Shown: positions 43,817 through 53,608 of the stretch, one piece after another
How positions within the stretch are numbered: the first letter of the stretch is position 1
Layout of the letters: every line of letters starts with the position of its first letter
Assembly: GCA_937965785.1 (NCBI GenBank)
Contig: CALCKT010000040.1
Location: 19,191 to 83,190, forward strand
DNA length: 64,000 nt
Direction of reading: 5' to 3'
DNA from: an uncultured Propionibacteriaceae bacterium
GTDB taxonomy: Bacteria; Actinomycetota; Actinomycetes; Propionibacteriales; Propionibacteriaceae
The notes under the pieces: model-generated
The model's database searches: none
Told to the model about the DNA's origin: nothing
The model's input: only the letters and a program-made list of their open reading frames with translations
Program-made: the position numbers and the translations under genes

Positions 43817-45856
43817 TCAGCCGGTCGGAGATGACGACGGCGTCGGAGCGGGTTTGGACGGATTCGGCGCCTGCGGAGGTATGGCGATCTCCACCGAGAC
43901 GTCGGAGGAGTTCTTTTCCAGCTCCGTATCCGGTGCGACGCTCTGCGAGTAGATCCTGTTGGCCGGTTTGGTGGGGTCGGTCGTCGTCACCTTCGTGATG
44001 CGCAGATTGCCCGTGAAACCGGCATTCTTGAAGGCTTGGATGGCCTGATTCTCGTCCATGCCGATCAGGTTCGGCATTTTCGCGGTGGTGGGGGCGGCCT
44101 TTGCGATGGTGATGGTGATCTTCCCCGACTTGCGATCCAGAGCCGTTTTCTCCTCGGGCTCCTGGGCGAAGACCTTCCCGGGCTCCTGCGCAGTGCTCTC
44201 CTTCTCCAACACGTTCACCTTGTTCTTGAAGCCCATCTGACTGACCAAGGAGCGGACCTGGTCGGCGGTCATGCCGGTGAAGTCGGGCACCGCGGACTTG
44301 CCCGTGGCGATCCGTACAGTGATGTCCTGGTCCGGGGGGGCGGCCTGACCCGCGGCCGGTTCGGTTTCCTGTGCCTGATCCTTCACGGCGTCCGGGCCCT
44401 CTTTCGCCGGATCCATGTCGGCCTTGGAGATCGTGCCCGTGAAACCGGCATCCTTCAGCGCCTTCGAGGCCTCGTCGAAGGATTTGCCCTTCACGTCTGG
44501 GACTTTCAGCTGGGTCGGGCCCACGCCGACCTTCAGGGTCACGACGCTCCCGTACAGGGCCTGCACCCCGGACTTCGGGTCGGTGTCGACCACCTTGCCC
44601 TTGTTGGCGTCGTCGGACTCGACGTTCTCAACCTTCGTCTCGAAGCCCTGCCCCTTCAAAGTGGTTTCCGCGCTGGCCTGGAGCTCCCCGACGACGTTCG
44701 GCACCGCGACCTGTTTCGGCCCCGAATTGAGCACCATGTAGAGGGCCGCCGCGATGCCTATCACCAGCAACCCGACCAGCACCGAGACGACCACTGCGGT
44801 CTTGCGTTTCTTCTTCGGCTCCCCCTCGGGCTCCTCGGGATCCACGGTGTCGACCATGGCGCCGACAGCGCCATTCACCGAGGTGCTTTCCGCGGTGTTG
44901 TTGGCATCCGTCGGCGTGGCGATGAGGGTCGGTGCCGCACGCCGGGCGGGGGACGACATCACCGTCGTCGGCATCTCCACCGGCGAGGAGTAGGCCGCCA
45001 TCACGGGTTGCCCGTTCAGCGCCCGCAGGATGTCCTCACGGAACTCGCGGGCATCCTGGTAGCGGTCATTCGGTGACTTCGCCAACGCCTTCAACGTGAT
45101 GGCGTCCATCGGCGGGGTGACCTCCGGGTCGCGCTGACTGGGCGGCACGGGTGTTTCCCGGACGTGCTGATAGGCGACCGAGACGGGGGAGTCGCCCTTG
45201 AACGGAGGCTCCGAACACAGCAGTTCGTAGAGCAGGCAACCCACCGAGTACAGGTCCGAACGCTGATCGACCTTCTCCCCGCGCGCCTGCTCCGGGGACA
45301 GGTACTGCGCGGTGCCGATCACAGCAGCTGTCTGAGTCATCGTCGCCGAGGTGTCGGCCACGGCCCGGGCGATGCCGAAATCCATCACCTTCACGGTGCC
45401 GGCGGGGGTGAGCATCACGTTGGCCGGTTTGATGTCGCGGTGGATGATCCCGGCCCGGTGGCTGTACGACAACGCGTCCAACACCCCGGCGGTGAACTCC
45501 AGCGCACGGGCGGGCACGATCTTGCGACCGTCGCGCAGCACCTCCCGCAGGGTCACGCCCTCGACGAGCTCCATCACGATGTAGGGCACCATCACGTCCG
45601 ACTTGGTGTCGCGTTCCTCACCGGTGTCGTAGACGGCGACGATGTTCGGATGGTTCAGGCCCGCCGCAGACTGCGCCTCGCGGCGGAACCGGGCCTGGAA
45701 GGTGGGGTCGCTGGCCAGGTCGATGCGCAGGCGTTTGATGGCCACGTCACGGACGAGCCGCAGGTCGCGGGCCCGCCACACCTCCGCCATGCCGCCACGC
45801 CCAATGATCTGGTCGAGCTCATAACGCCCGCCCAGCAGGGTGCCGCGCTCAGTCAT
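43817..45856 (-). CDS. pknB: PknB-type Ser/Thr kinase with four PASTA domains
   Basis: PknB senses muropeptides or lipid II outside the cell and phosphorylates division and wall-synthesis proteins inside. This 679-aa protein has an N-terminal kinase (Gly loop IGRGGMAEV, catalytic HRDIKPANVML, DFGIARA, APE-like LSPEQARG), a juxtamembrane linker, one transmembrane helix (VVVSVLVGLLVIGIAAALYM) and four PASTA repeats, each opening with a VPNVVG-type motif (for example VPDVKG, VPDFTG, MPNLIG), then a Pro/Ser tail. The ATG at 45856 with AAAGGA is preferred over a longer frame. It is the last gene of the fhaA-pknB operon. Confidence 0.95.
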   Translation of the reverse strand: MTERGTLLGGRYELDQIIGRGGMAEVWRARDLRLVRDVAIKRLRIDLASDPTFQARFRREAQSAAGLNHPNIVAVYDTGEERDTKSDVMVPYIVMELVEGVTLREVLRDGRKIVPARALEFTAGVLDALSYSHRAGIIHRDIKPANVMLTPAGTVKVMDFGIARAVADTSATMTQTAAVIGTAQYLSPEQARGEKVDQRSDLYSVGCLLYELLCSEPPFKGDSPVSVAYQHVRETPVPPSQRDPEVTPPMDAITLKALAKSPNDRYQDAREFREDILRALNGQPVMAAYSSPVEMPTTVMSSPARRAAPTLIATPTDANNTAESTSVNGAVGAMVDTVDPEEPEGEPKKKRKTAVVVSVLVGLLVIGIAAALYMVLNSGPKQVAVPNVVGELQASAETTLKGQGFETKVENVESDDANKGKVVDTDPKSGVQALYGSVVTLKVGVGPTQLKVPDVKGKSFDEASKALKDAGFTGTISKADMDPAKEGPDAVKDQAQETEPAAGQAAPPDQDITVRIATGKSAVPDFTGMTADQVRSLVSQMGFKNKVNVLEKESTAQEPGKVFAQEPEEKTALDRKSGKITITIAKAAPTTAKMPNLIGMDENQAIQAFKNAGFTGNLRITKVTTTDPTKPANRIYSQSVAPDTELEKNSSDVSVEIAIPPQAPNPSKPAPTPSSSPTG

Positions 45857-45919
45857 CGCACTGGTCCTTTCGGTTGATCGGGAACCATTGTGGCCCATCG
45901 GGCCAGTTTCTGCCCGTCC

Positions 45920-47347
45920 TCATCGGAGGGACTCCACTACAGCCTTGAACACCGGCGCGGCGACCTTGCCGCCCGAGATGTCGTTGCGTTCGACCGAAGT
46001 GCTCTGCACGAAAGTCACCACGGCGACATGTGGCTCGGTGGCGTAGCCGACGAACCACGCGTAGGGGGGACGGTTGGGATCCGACTGGGCGGTACCGGTT
46101 TTGCCCCCGATGGTGAGCCCCCTGACCTGCGCGGGCGCGCCGGTGCCGTCGCTGACCACCTTCTCCATCATCTGTTTGAGCTGCTTGGCCGTGCCCTCAC
46201 TGATCGGACGGCCCGCCTGCTCGGGTTGGATCGTCTGGATCACCTTGAGGTCGCTTCCGGTGACGCTCTTGACCACGTGTGGTTTCATCAACACCCCGTT
46301 GTTCGCAATGGCGGAGGCCACCATCAGCATCTGCAGCGGGGTGGCGGCCACCTCGTACTGCCCGATGCTGGACTGGGCCAGGTAGGCGGGATCCATCTGC
46401 GTGGGGAACTTGGACGTCGACGACGTCAGGTCGATGCCCGGAGCCGAGTTGAAACCGAAACGCTGTGCCGTGTCGAGCATCTTCGCCTGCCCCAGATCCA
46501 CACCCAGTTTCGCGAAGGCGGTGTTGCAGGACGTCGCCAGCGCGTGTTCGAGGGTGGTTTCCGTGCCGCCGCAGTCCGTGGAGTTGCCGATTCCGTGGCT
46601 GGATCCCGGGGCCTGGTAGCTGGTCGGGGAGGCGACGGTGGACGACGGGGTGTGCCCGGACTCCAGCGCGGCCGCGGCCGTCACCAGCTTGAAGGTGGAA
46701 CCGGGGGGGAAGATCTCCCGCACCGCCCGGTTCTTCAACGGCTCCGCGGGATCGTTGACCAGGGAATTCCAGTTCTGCGCTTCCGTCGAGGGATCGGAGG
46801 AGGCCAACAGGTTCGGGTCGTAGGTGGGGGTGGAGACCAGGGCCAGGATCTCGCCGGTGGTGTAGTCGATGGCGATGGCCGCCCCCTGCTGCTTCCCCAG
46901 CGCCTTGACCGCAGCGGCCTGCGCCTTCGGGTTCAGCGTCGTGTTCAGGTTCGCGCCCTGCGGTTTCTTGCCCGTCAACAGGTCGACCAGCCGCGTGATC
47001 GTCTGCGACGACGCCGTGCCCGTCAGTTCCGCGTTCCAGTTCCGCTCCAGCTCCTGCTTGCCGTAGGTGTACGAGTACCAGCCGGTCACCGAGGAGTAAG
47101 TCTCGCCCTGCGGGAAGGTGCGCTGCCACGGGAACTTCCCGGACGTGGGCGACGACATGGCGATCGCGTCGTTGCCGACGAGGATCGCGCCCCGGTTGGT
47201 GTTGAACTCGGCATCCCTGACACGCACGTTCCGTGGATCCTTGAGCATGGCCTCCGACCTGGCAACGGCGAGCCAGGTGATGTTCACAAGCAGCGCCGCC
47301 ATCAGCAGCGAGATGAAAATGCTGACCTTCCGCAGGGGATCGTTCAT
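45920..47347 (-). CDS. pbpA: PbpA, class B penicillin-binding transpeptidase
   Basis: A 475-aa monofunctional transpeptidase that cross-links peptidoglycan together with the RodA glycosyltransferase. One N-terminal helix (IFISLLMAALLVNITWLAVA) anchors it. The catalytic motifs are SxxK in PPGSTFKLV (about residue 222), SxN in TSCNTAFA, and KTG in IGGKTGTAQ. It overlaps rodA by four bases (ATGA). In Mycobacterium the same gene lies between rodA and pknA/pknB. Confidence 0.95.
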   Translation of the reverse strand: MNDPLRKVSIFISLLMAALLVNITWLAVARSEAMLKDPRNVRVRDAEFNTNRGAILVGNDAIAMSSPTSGKFPWQRTFPQGETYSSVTGWYSYTYGKQELERNWNAELTGTASSQTITRLVDLLTGKKPQGANLNTTLNPKAQAAAVKALGKQQGAAIAIDYTTGEILALVSTPTYDPNLLASSDPSTEAQNWNSLVNDPAEPLKNRAVREIFPPGSTFKLVTAAAALESGHTPSSTVASPTSYQAPGSSHGIGNSTDCGGTETTLEHALATSCNTAFAKLGVDLGQAKMLDTAQRFGFNSAPGIDLTSSTSKFPTQMDPAYLAQSSIGQYEVAATPLQMLMVASAIANNGVLMKPHVVKSVTGSDLKVIQTIQPEQAGRPISEGTAKQLKQMMEKVVSDGTGAPAQVRGLTIGGKTGTAQSDPNRPPYAWFVGYATEPHVAVVTFVQSTSVERNDISGGKVAAPVFKAVVESLR

Positions 47348-48732
47348 TTCGCAATCACCGCCGTCGACTGGGCAGGAGTCATCAGCTCCTGTGGGGTGGC
47401 CGTGGCACGCTGGGGCATGCGCGCACGGTGGGAGATCACCAGCATGATGCCGATGATCATCCAGTTCGCTATCAGGGAGGACCCGCCCTGCGACATGAAC
47501 GGCGTCGTCAAACCGGTCAGGGGAAGCAGACGGGTGATGCCGCCGATGATCGAGAACACCTGCAACGCGAAGGTGAACGCGAGCCCGCCCGCCAAGAGTT
47601 TCCCGAAACCGTCAGGACAGATCAGCGCGGTCTTCATGCCGCGGGCGACGATGAACCCGTACAGCAGCACGACCGCCATCATGCCGACGATTCCGATCTC
47701 CTCGGCGAGGCTGGCGGCGATGAAATCGCTTTCGTTCATGGGCGTCAACCACGGCGAACCCTGCCCCCAGCCGCGCCCGAACAACCCGCCCCAGGCGTAA
47801 CCGAACTGGGCCTGGATGATCTGGTAGTTGGCGTCGTAGTCGCTGAACGGGTTCAGCCAGGAATTGACCCGGCGCGGCACGTGGCTGGTGAACCGCCACG
47901 CCAACAACCCCGCGACCACGAACGCGACGCCCGCCAGGGCCGGCCAGGCCGGGCGCTGCGTCGCGACGTAGATCATGAAGGTGAACAGGCCGAAGAACAA
48001 CAGGGCGGTACCGAGGTCGTTCTGGAAGACCATGATGCCCAGCGAGAGGAACCACATCACCGCGATGGGTCCGAGATCACGGGCCCGGGGGAACTCAAGG
48101 CCGATGAAACGCCTGCCGGCCAGGGCAAGCAGGTCACGTTTCTCGTAGAAATAAGCCGCGAAGGCCAGCGCCAGGAGGATCTTGGCCACCTCCGCGGGCT
48201 GGAAACTGAAGGGACCGAGCCCGATCCAGATCCGTGCGCCGTTCAATTCGCGGCCAACCCCCGGCACCAGCGGCAGCAGCAACAACACCATGCCCGCCAG
48301 AAAAAGCAGGTAGGGGAAACGCTGGAGCCTGCGGTGATCACGCAGCCAGATCACGACCGCGGCGAACAGCATGATGCCGAGTCCCGTCCAGAGCAGCTGG
48401 TTCGTGGCGGCGTGCGTGTTCTTGGCGTTGTCGAGGCGGGCGATCATTGCCAGGCCGAGGCCGTTGAGCAGGAACACGATCGGCAGGATCACCGGATCCG
48501 CGTAGGGAATGCGCCACCTGATGACGAAGTGCGCGGCCAGCGCCATGCCGAACCAGACGAGGGTGCCGGACACCAGGTCGTTCGGGGGTGCGCCCCGCAG
48601 ATTCAGATAGGAGACGACCCAACCCACCACGCCGAAAGCGCACGCGATCATGGTCAGCACCAACTCGACCCCGCGCCGCTGCCGGTAGATGATGTACTCG
48701 CCCGTCGCCGAAGGCTGCTGCATTACCGACAT
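47344..48732 (-). CDS. rodA: RodA/FtsW-type peptidoglycan polymerase
   Basis: A 462-aa SEDS-family glycosyltransferase with about ten transmembrane helices. The large extracellular loop holds the family residues around FSDYDANYQIIQAQFGYAWGG and GWGQGSPW, and the segment FQPAEVAKI in the middle of the protein is typical of SEDS proteins. It works with PbpA encoded downstream. It overlaps pstP by one base (TGATG) and pbpA by four, so the operon is tightly coupled. Confidence 0.95.
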   Translation of the reverse strand: MSVMQQPSATGEYIIYRQRRGVELVLTMIACAFGVVGWVVSYLNLRGAPPNDLVSGTLVWFGMALAAHFVIRWRIPYADPVILPIVFLLNGLGLAMIARLDNAKNTHAATNQLLWTGLGIMLFAAVVIWLRDHRRLQRFPYLLFLAGMVLLLLPLVPGVGRELNGARIWIGLGPFSFQPAEVAKILLALAFAAYFYEKRDLLALAGRRFIGLEFPRARDLGPIAVMWFLSLGIMVFQNDLGTALLFFGLFTFMIYVATQRPAWPALAGVAFVVAGLLAWRFTSHVPRRVNSWLNPFSDYDANYQIIQAQFGYAWGGLFGRGWGQGSPWLTPMNESDFIAASLAEEIGIVGMMAVVLLYGFIVARGMKTALICPDGFGKLLAGGLAFTFALQVFSIIGGITRLLPLTGLTTPFMSQGGSSLIANWMIIGIMLVISHRARMPQRATATPQELMTPAQSTAVIAK

Positions 48733-50144
48733 CAGCAGGACTCCGGATCTGCTTCCTCGGCGGCCGTCGGGCTCATCGGGGCGAGTAACGTCGGATAGTT
48801 CGTCTGCCCCGGTGAGTTCGACAGCGACGCGGCGGCGCTGGGTTCCGTCGGCAGGCCCGGGCCCTCCGGTTCGCTCGGCCGCGGCTCATTCGGGCGTGCC
48901 ATGGGACCGAGCCGCTGCTGACGTGCCTTGGCGCAGCGGGCCGCGTACCCGTCCAGGAGGTTCGCCGCATCGTTGGCGGAAGCGAGGTCGGAGAAACCGA
49001 TCGTGTTGGCCACCTGCCGCTGGAAGAACACCGGGAGGTCGGAGACCTGGGTGTCGCGGCGCTCCACCAGGGTGTTCATCTCGTGGCCGAGCAGCGAACC
49101 CGGGAGGCCGTTGTAGATCCCGACCCGTCCGTCGGCGGCCGCTATGAAGTACCGGGAGGAGCTGTAGACCCGCACCCCCCAGAAGGCCACCCCAACCACG
49201 ATCGCCCCCGCCATGACCGCTGCCAGGACGGTGGGCCAGCGGTGTTTGCTCTTGTTTTCCCGGGGGGCGTAGCGGGCCCGCTCCGTGGAGTCGTGGTCGG
49301 GGTCCTCGACGGGTTCCGGTTCGGGATAGCCCGGTCCTTCCTCCTCCTCGTGGGTGACGGCGGGGATCTCGCGTTCCAGGGCGGAACCCGCGAGCTGCGG
49401 TTCGGCGGCGTCGAGTTCGTCGTTCTGCGGCACCACCTGCGCCAGCACCAAGGAGATGTTGTCGTGGCCGCCGTGTTCGTTCGCCAGGGCCGACAGGCGT
49501 GAGACGCACTCGTCGAGGTCGTCGAGGGACATCAGCTCGTGCAGATCGTCCTCGCCCATCAGGCCGGACAGGCCATCGGAGCAGAACAGCACCCGGTCTC
49601 CCTCCAGCACCGGCAGCTCGAAGAAGTCCGGGTCCGTGTCCCCGGCCCCGTTGAGGACCTTCAGGATCAGCGAACGGTGGGGATGGGTGGCGGCCTGCTC
49701 CGGTGTGATGCGGCCCTCGTCTATCAGCGACTGCACCCACGAGTGGTCGTGGGTGAGCTGTTTCAGTTCGTCGTCGCGCAGCAGGTAGCCACGCGAGTCA
49801 CCGATGTGCGCGACGCCCAGCATCGTGCCCGAGAAAGCGGCACCCGAGAAGGTGGTGCCCATTCCGTCCAGTTGCGGGTTGTTCTCGATCAGGTCGGCGA
49901 GTTTGTCGTTGGCGCGCTGCACGATGCCCGCCATGTGCTCCACCAGGTGTTCGTTGTCGAGACGCCGGTCTCTCTCGCTGGCCTCCTTCGCGGCGACGGC
50001 GGAGGCCAGGTCACCGGCGGCCGCGCCCCCCATGCCGTCGGCGACCACCAGCAGGTTGGGGCTGGCGAAGGCTGCGTCCTGGTTGTTCTTGCGGACCCGT
50101 CCCACCTCGGAGTGGACGCGGAAGTCGAGGGAGAACATCGGCAT
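48732..50144 (-). CDS. pstP: PstP, PP2C-type Ser/Thr phosphatase
   Basis: PstP reverses the phosphorylation made by PknB. The 470-aa protein has a PP2C domain (residues about 1-235) with metal-binding motifs VADGMGGAAAGD, GDSRGYL and FCSDGL, then a charged linker, one transmembrane helix (VLAAVMAGAIVVGVAFWGV), and an extracellular domain ending in a Pro/Glu-rich tail. The ATG at 50144 overlaps the fhaB stop (TGATG) and is preferred; a longer frame upstream only shadows fhaB. Confidence 0.95.
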   Translation of the reverse strand: MPMFSLDFRVHSEVGRVRKNNQDAAFASPNLLVVADGMGGAAAGDLASAVAAKEASERDRRLDNEHLVEHMAGIVQRANDKLADLIENNPQLDGMGTTFSGAAFSGTMLGVAHIGDSRGYLLRDDELKQLTHDHSWVQSLIDEGRITPEQAATHPHRSLILKVLNGAGDTDPDFFELPVLEGDRVLFCSDGLSGLMGEDDLHELMSLDDLDECVSRLSALANEHGGHDNISLVLAQVVPQNDELDAAEPQLAGSALEREIPAVTHEEEEGPGYPEPEPVEDPDHDSTERARYAPRENKSKHRWPTVLAAVMAGAIVVGVAFWGVRVYSSSRYFIAAADGRVGIYNGLPGSLLGHEMNTLVERRDTQVSDLPVFFQRQVANTIGFSDLASANDAANLLDGYAARCAKARQQRLGPMARPNEPRPSEPEGPGLPTEPSAAASLSNSPGQTNYPTLLAPMSPTAAEEADPESC

Positions 50145-50605
50145 CACATCTCCAGCTTCATCATGGTGCGGCCGATGCGGAGGATGTCGTTTACCCCCAT
50201 CGGGGTGGGTTCGGTGATGCGTTTGCCGTTCACATAGGTGCCGTTGGTGGACCCGAGATCGGTCACCACCCAGGTTTCGGGGTCGCGTTGCACGAGCTGC
50301 GCGTGACGGGCGGAGGCGTAGTCGTCGTCGAGCAGGACAGTGGAATCGGAGGTGCGACCCAGGTTGATGGTCGGTTCCAGGGGAATGGAGAGCCCCTGCT
50401 GGGCGCCCTGGGTGATGGCGAACCGGGTGGGCTGGAAACCCGCCTTGCCGCGCCTCACGGGCTCCTGTTCGTTCGCCGGCAGGTCGGAGGCCGACACCTT
50501 CCGGCCGAACATGTCCTTGCGGATCACATCGGCGAGGATACCGATGAACAGCCATAGCAGGGCGAGGAAGACAATCTTGATCGCCGCTGCGACGAGATCT
50601 GACAT
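50144..50605 (-). CDS. fhaB: FhaB (FipA-like), FHA-domain protein
   Basis: A 153-aa protein with an N-terminal membrane helix (IVFLALLWLFIGILADVI) and a C-terminal FHA domain (INLGRTSDSTVLLDDDYASARHA and DLGSTNGTYVNG), which binds phosphothreonine. It is expected to bring PknB or PknB-phosphorylated partners to the division machinery. It lies directly after fhaA and overlaps pstP. Confidence 0.94.
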   Translation of the reverse strand: MSDLVAAAIKIVFLALLWLFIGILADVIRKDMFGRKVSASDLPANEQEPVRRGKAGFQPTRFAITQGAQQGLSIPLEPTINLGRTSDSTVLLDDDYASARHAQLVQRDPETWVVTDLGSTNGTYVNGKRITEPTPMGVNDILRIGRTMMKLEM

Positions 50606-50609
50606 GGGC

Positions 50610-51317
50610 TCACGCCTCCGACGGTGAATGCACCAGCATCCTCGTGTTGCCGATTTCGATGCGGGAACCGTCCCTGAGCTGAGCCGCCTGCACCCGGGAC
50701 CCGTCTACGACGATGCCATTGGTGGAGCCGAGATCCTCGATGCGGATGGTGCGGTTCTCCAGCGGCCCGGAAACCGAGATCATGGCGTGGCGACGCGACA
50801 CCCCGGGGTCGTTGACACGCAGGTCGGCGTTCGAGCCGCGGCCGATCACCAAGCCCGGCGGCACCAGCGGGTGTCGCACCCCGCCGACCTCCAGCACCAG
50901 CTGCTGCGAGGCCCGTGGCCTGGGGGCGGGGGGCTGATCGGGGGCCGTCGCGACGGCCTGGCTGGTCACCCGGAACTGCCCGGTCGGCAGCGATTGCTCC
51001 AGCATGTAGAGGATCTGGATGGATCCGTTGAAGACGTAGGAGCGTTCCGCGGCGTGTGCCCTGAGCTCCGGGATGATCTCCGAGTTCAGGGTTTTGGTGT
51101 AGGGGAACAACCTGTTGTAGTCGTGGGGGGAGAGGGAGACTGTGAACACGTTCGGCACCAGCCGCTTGTCGCGGCTGAGGAGCTTGGCCTCGGAATCCAG
51201 CTCCCGCTGAATACCCGCCGCGATCTCGACGGGCTGCACGTCGCCCTTGAAGGCGCGGGCGAAAACCTTGTCAACGGCGGCGCCGATCCTTTTCTCAGCG
51301 CGGTCGAACACGCCCAT
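50610..51317 (-). CDS. fhaA: FhaA, DUF3662 and FHA-domain protein
   Basis: A 235-aa protein, about half the length of mycobacterial FhaA. The N-terminal DUF3662 domain (residues 1-125, with FKGDVQPVEIAAGIQREL) is followed by only a short linker and the FHA domain (VIGRGSNADLRVNDPGVSRRH, DLGSTNGIVVDG). The missing piece is the long low-complexity linker. It is the first gene of the operon fhaA-fhaB-pstP-rodA-pbpA-pknB. FhaA regulates peptidoglycan precursor export in Mycobacterium through phospho-binding. Confidence 0.94.
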   Translation of the reverse strand: MGVFDRAEKRIGAAVDKVFARAFKGDVQPVEIAAGIQRELDSEAKLLSRDKRLVPNVFTVSLSPHDYNRLFPYTKTLNSEIIPELRAHAAERSYVFNGSIQILYMLEQSLPTGQFRVTSQAVATAPDQPPAPRPRASQQLVLEVGGVRHPLVPPGLVIGRGSNADLRVNDPGVSRRHAMISVSGPLENRTIRIEDLGSTNGIVVDGSRVQAAQLRDGSRIEIGNTRMLVHSPSEA

Positions 51318-51479
51318 TCAGCCTCCTCTCGACGGAACCAGCTTAGAGGACAGGCCAACCACGGTCACCTGACTCGCCTACCCGTGGACCGTGAAACGGA
51401 TCCGGAGGCTTCGTGCCGCGGCCCGCACGACCGGTCTGACCGGTCCGCGGGGGCCAAGTAGAACCTATCCGTTGCAGTC

Positions 51480-51502
51480 GGGGACCCGGAAACCGGGTCC
51501 CC
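51480..51502. terminator. Hairpin terminator after meaB
   Basis: GGGGACCCGG (51480-51489), an AAA loop, and CCGGGTCCCC (51493-51502) form a perfect 10-bp stem ten bases past the meaB stop on its strand. Confidence 0.7.
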
Positions 51503-51512
51503 GTGCCGCCCG

Positions 51513-52532
51513 TCACTCCCCGGCCGGTTCGGGGGAGGAATGACGGAAGGTGCGGGCGAAGGCCTCAAGGATGTCGGTGGCCCCCTCGACGGCGCTCAGC
51601 CTCTCGGCCGCGAGATCCGCCTCCACGCGGGCCGCCACCTTTCGGACCTCCGGGGAGGTGCGCAGCGACTGGATGATCTCCTGCTCCACCATGTTCCACA
51701 GCCAGGAGCGCTGCTGGGCCCTGCGGCGGCTGACGAGCTCCCCGGCCTGCTCCAGGTCGGCGCGGTGTTTCGTGACCGCCTCCCACAGCTCGTCCATGCC
51801 CGCCCCGGTGTAGGAGGAGCAGGTCAGCACGGGGGGACGCCGCCTCGACTCGTCGCTGGAGATGAGTTTCATGGCGATGCTGAGTTCGCGGGCCGAGACC
51901 CGGGCCTCGCCCTCGTTGTCGCCGTCGGCCTTGGTGATGGAGATCACATCGGCCAGTTCCAGGATGCCGCGTTTGATGCCCTGCAGCTGATCACCGGTGC
52001 GGGCGACGTGCAGGAACAAGAAGGTGTCGACCATGCCCGCGACAGCCACCTCCGACTGCCCCACACCCACGGTCTCGACCAGCACGACGTCGTAGCCGGC
52101 GGCCTCCAGCACCAGCATCGACTCGCGGGTGGCGCGGGCCACACCACCCAGGTGCCCGGCCGACGGTGAGGGACGGATGAACGCCTCATCCCGCATGGCG
52201 AGATCACCCATGCGGGTGCGGTCGCCGAGGATGGAGCCGCCGGTGCGGGTCGACGACGGGTCGACGGCGAGCACCGCGACCTGGTGGTGGTGCTCGTCGA
52301 TCAGTTTGATGCCCATCGCGTTGATGAAGGTCGACTTGCCGGCCCCGGGAACACCCGAGATGCCGACGCGGAATGCTTTCCCGGTGTACGGATTGATCAA
52401 CTGCAGCAGCTCGTGGGCCTGCGCCCGGTGTTCGGGCTTGGTCGATTCCACCAGGGTGATGGCCCTTGCCACATGGCCCCTGGATCCTTCGACGACCTTG
52501 GCCGCCAACTCCGCCACATTGAGATTCCGCAT
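51513..52532 (-). CDS. meaB: MeaB/ArgK-type GTPase of methylmalonyl-CoA mutase
   Basis: A 339-aa G3E P-loop GTPase that protects and reloads the B12-dependent methylmalonyl-CoA mutase. Walker A is GVPGAGKST (about residue 58), the switch region carries VDPSSTRTGGSILGDRTRM, Walker B lies in VLVETVGVGQSE, and the base-recognition motif is TKAD. The ATG at 52532 is chosen because upstream sequence in frame is non-coding in character. Mutase genes, usually next door in propionibacteria, are not in this window. Confidence 0.93.
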   Translation of the reverse strand: MRNLNVAELAAKVVEGSRGHVARAITLVESTKPEHRAQAHELLQLINPYTGKAFRVGISGVPGAGKSTFINAMGIKLIDEHHHQVAVLAVDPSSTRTGGSILGDRTRMGDLAMRDEAFIRPSPSAGHLGGVARATRESMLVLEAAGYDVVLVETVGVGQSEVAVAGMVDTFLFLHVARTGDQLQGIKRGILELADVISITKADGDNEGEARVSARELSIAMKLISSDESRRRPPVLTCSSYTGAGMDELWEAVTKHRADLEQAGELVSRRRAQQRSWLWNMVEQEIIQSLRTSPEVRKVAARVEADLAAERLSAVEGATDILEAFARTFRHSSPEPAGE

Positions 52533-52597
52533 GGGAGCCACCCTATCCCCCGGTCCGTCAGGGACCAGGAAGGGGCCCGTCAGCCCGGGACATCGGG

Positions 52598-53578
52598 TCA
52601 GCGTTCCGACAGGCCCTCGATGCGGTGCATGATGACGCCGTCGTAGCCGAGCATCGCCCAGTCGGACTCGTAGTCGCCGATGCGCGGTTCGTTGGCCCTG
52701 CCCTCGATGTTGTTCAGCAGCAGCGACGGGAAGTCGACGCCGCATTCGTAGGCGTGCGGGTAGACGCCACCGAAACGCGGATTGACCTCCAGGATCGACC
52801 AGCCCTCGGGGGTGGAGAACAGGTCAACGTCGATGGTGCCGCGGAAACCGCAGCGCGTCACGAAGTCCTCCACGAGCGCGAACAGGGAGTCGTCCTTGAA
52901 CGACACCGACTTGTCGGCGGTGCCGGCCCGCATCCGCAGCTTCTTCTTCGCGAACATGGCCGCCACCTGGCCGGAGATCATGTCGACGTAGACATCCACG
53001 TCCACCGGTTCGCCCGGCAGGAACTCCTGGATGATCAGTCCCGGGGTGGCGGCGAAGGCCGCGTCCAGCTCGCTCCGCGAGTCGATCCGCGCGATCCCCG
53101 CGGAGGCCGACCCCGTCCGCGACTTCACGAACAACGGGAACTGCGCCACCCCCGCATCGAGGTCGGCGTGGCAGGCGTCGAGGTCGATCCAGGACCGCGG
53201 GGTCGGCAACCCCTCCGCCGTCAACCACTGGTACATCAACCACTTGTCGAAGGCCCGCTCCACCACCTCGGCGGGGGAGATCATCACCTTCGTGCCGACC
53301 GCCTCGAACTCATCGACGTGCCCGGCGAGGAGACTCAGTTCCGGGTCCAGCAGCGACAGCGCCACCGAGATCTCCTCGTCGCGGCAGATGCGCAGGATGG
53401 TGGGCAGGTATTCGGGGTCGTTGATCAGCGGCACGACGTGATGGCCGTCGGCCGCGTACAGCGCGGGTGCGAGCTCGGAGGCGTCGGTGGCGATGACGCG
53501 ACCACGACCCGCCAAGGCGCGTTTGAAATAGGTGACGGTCTGGACGCGGCTGCCCGCGGTGAGGATGAGGACGTTCAT
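52598..53578 (-). CDS. ATP-grasp ligase
   Basis: A 326-aa ATP-grasp enzyme that should join a carboxylate, via an acyl phosphate, to an amine or thiol. The N-terminal Rossmann-like part is NVLILTAGSRVQTVTYFKRAL. The ATP-binding core has FPLFVKSRTGSASAGI and IIQEFLPGEPVDVDVYVD, and the metal site lies in WSILEVNPRFGG. It resembles the carbamoyl-phosphate-synthase-like ligases of amino-acid and surface-polymer clusters. It follows the PLP decarboxylase gene after 30 bases, so the two probably act in one pathway. Confidence 0.85.
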   Translation of the reverse strand: MNVLILTAGSRVQTVTYFKRALAGRGRVIATDASELAPALYAADGHHVVPLINDPEYLPTILRICRDEEISVALSLLDPELSLLAGHVDEFEAVGTKVMISPAEVVERAFDKWLMYQWLTAEGLPTPRSWIDLDACHADLDAGVAQFPLFVKSRTGSASAGIARIDSRSELDAAFAATPGLIIQEFLPGEPVDVDVYVDMISGQVAAMFAKKKLRMRAGTADKSVSFKDDSLFALVEDFVTRCGFRGTIDVDLFSTPEGWSILEVNPRFGGVYPHAYECGVDFPSLLLNNIEGRANEPRIGDYESDWAMLGYDGVIMHRIEGLSER

Positions 53579-53608
53579 GCTCCGGTTCTTCCTTCGTCTC
53601 GTCTCCGG

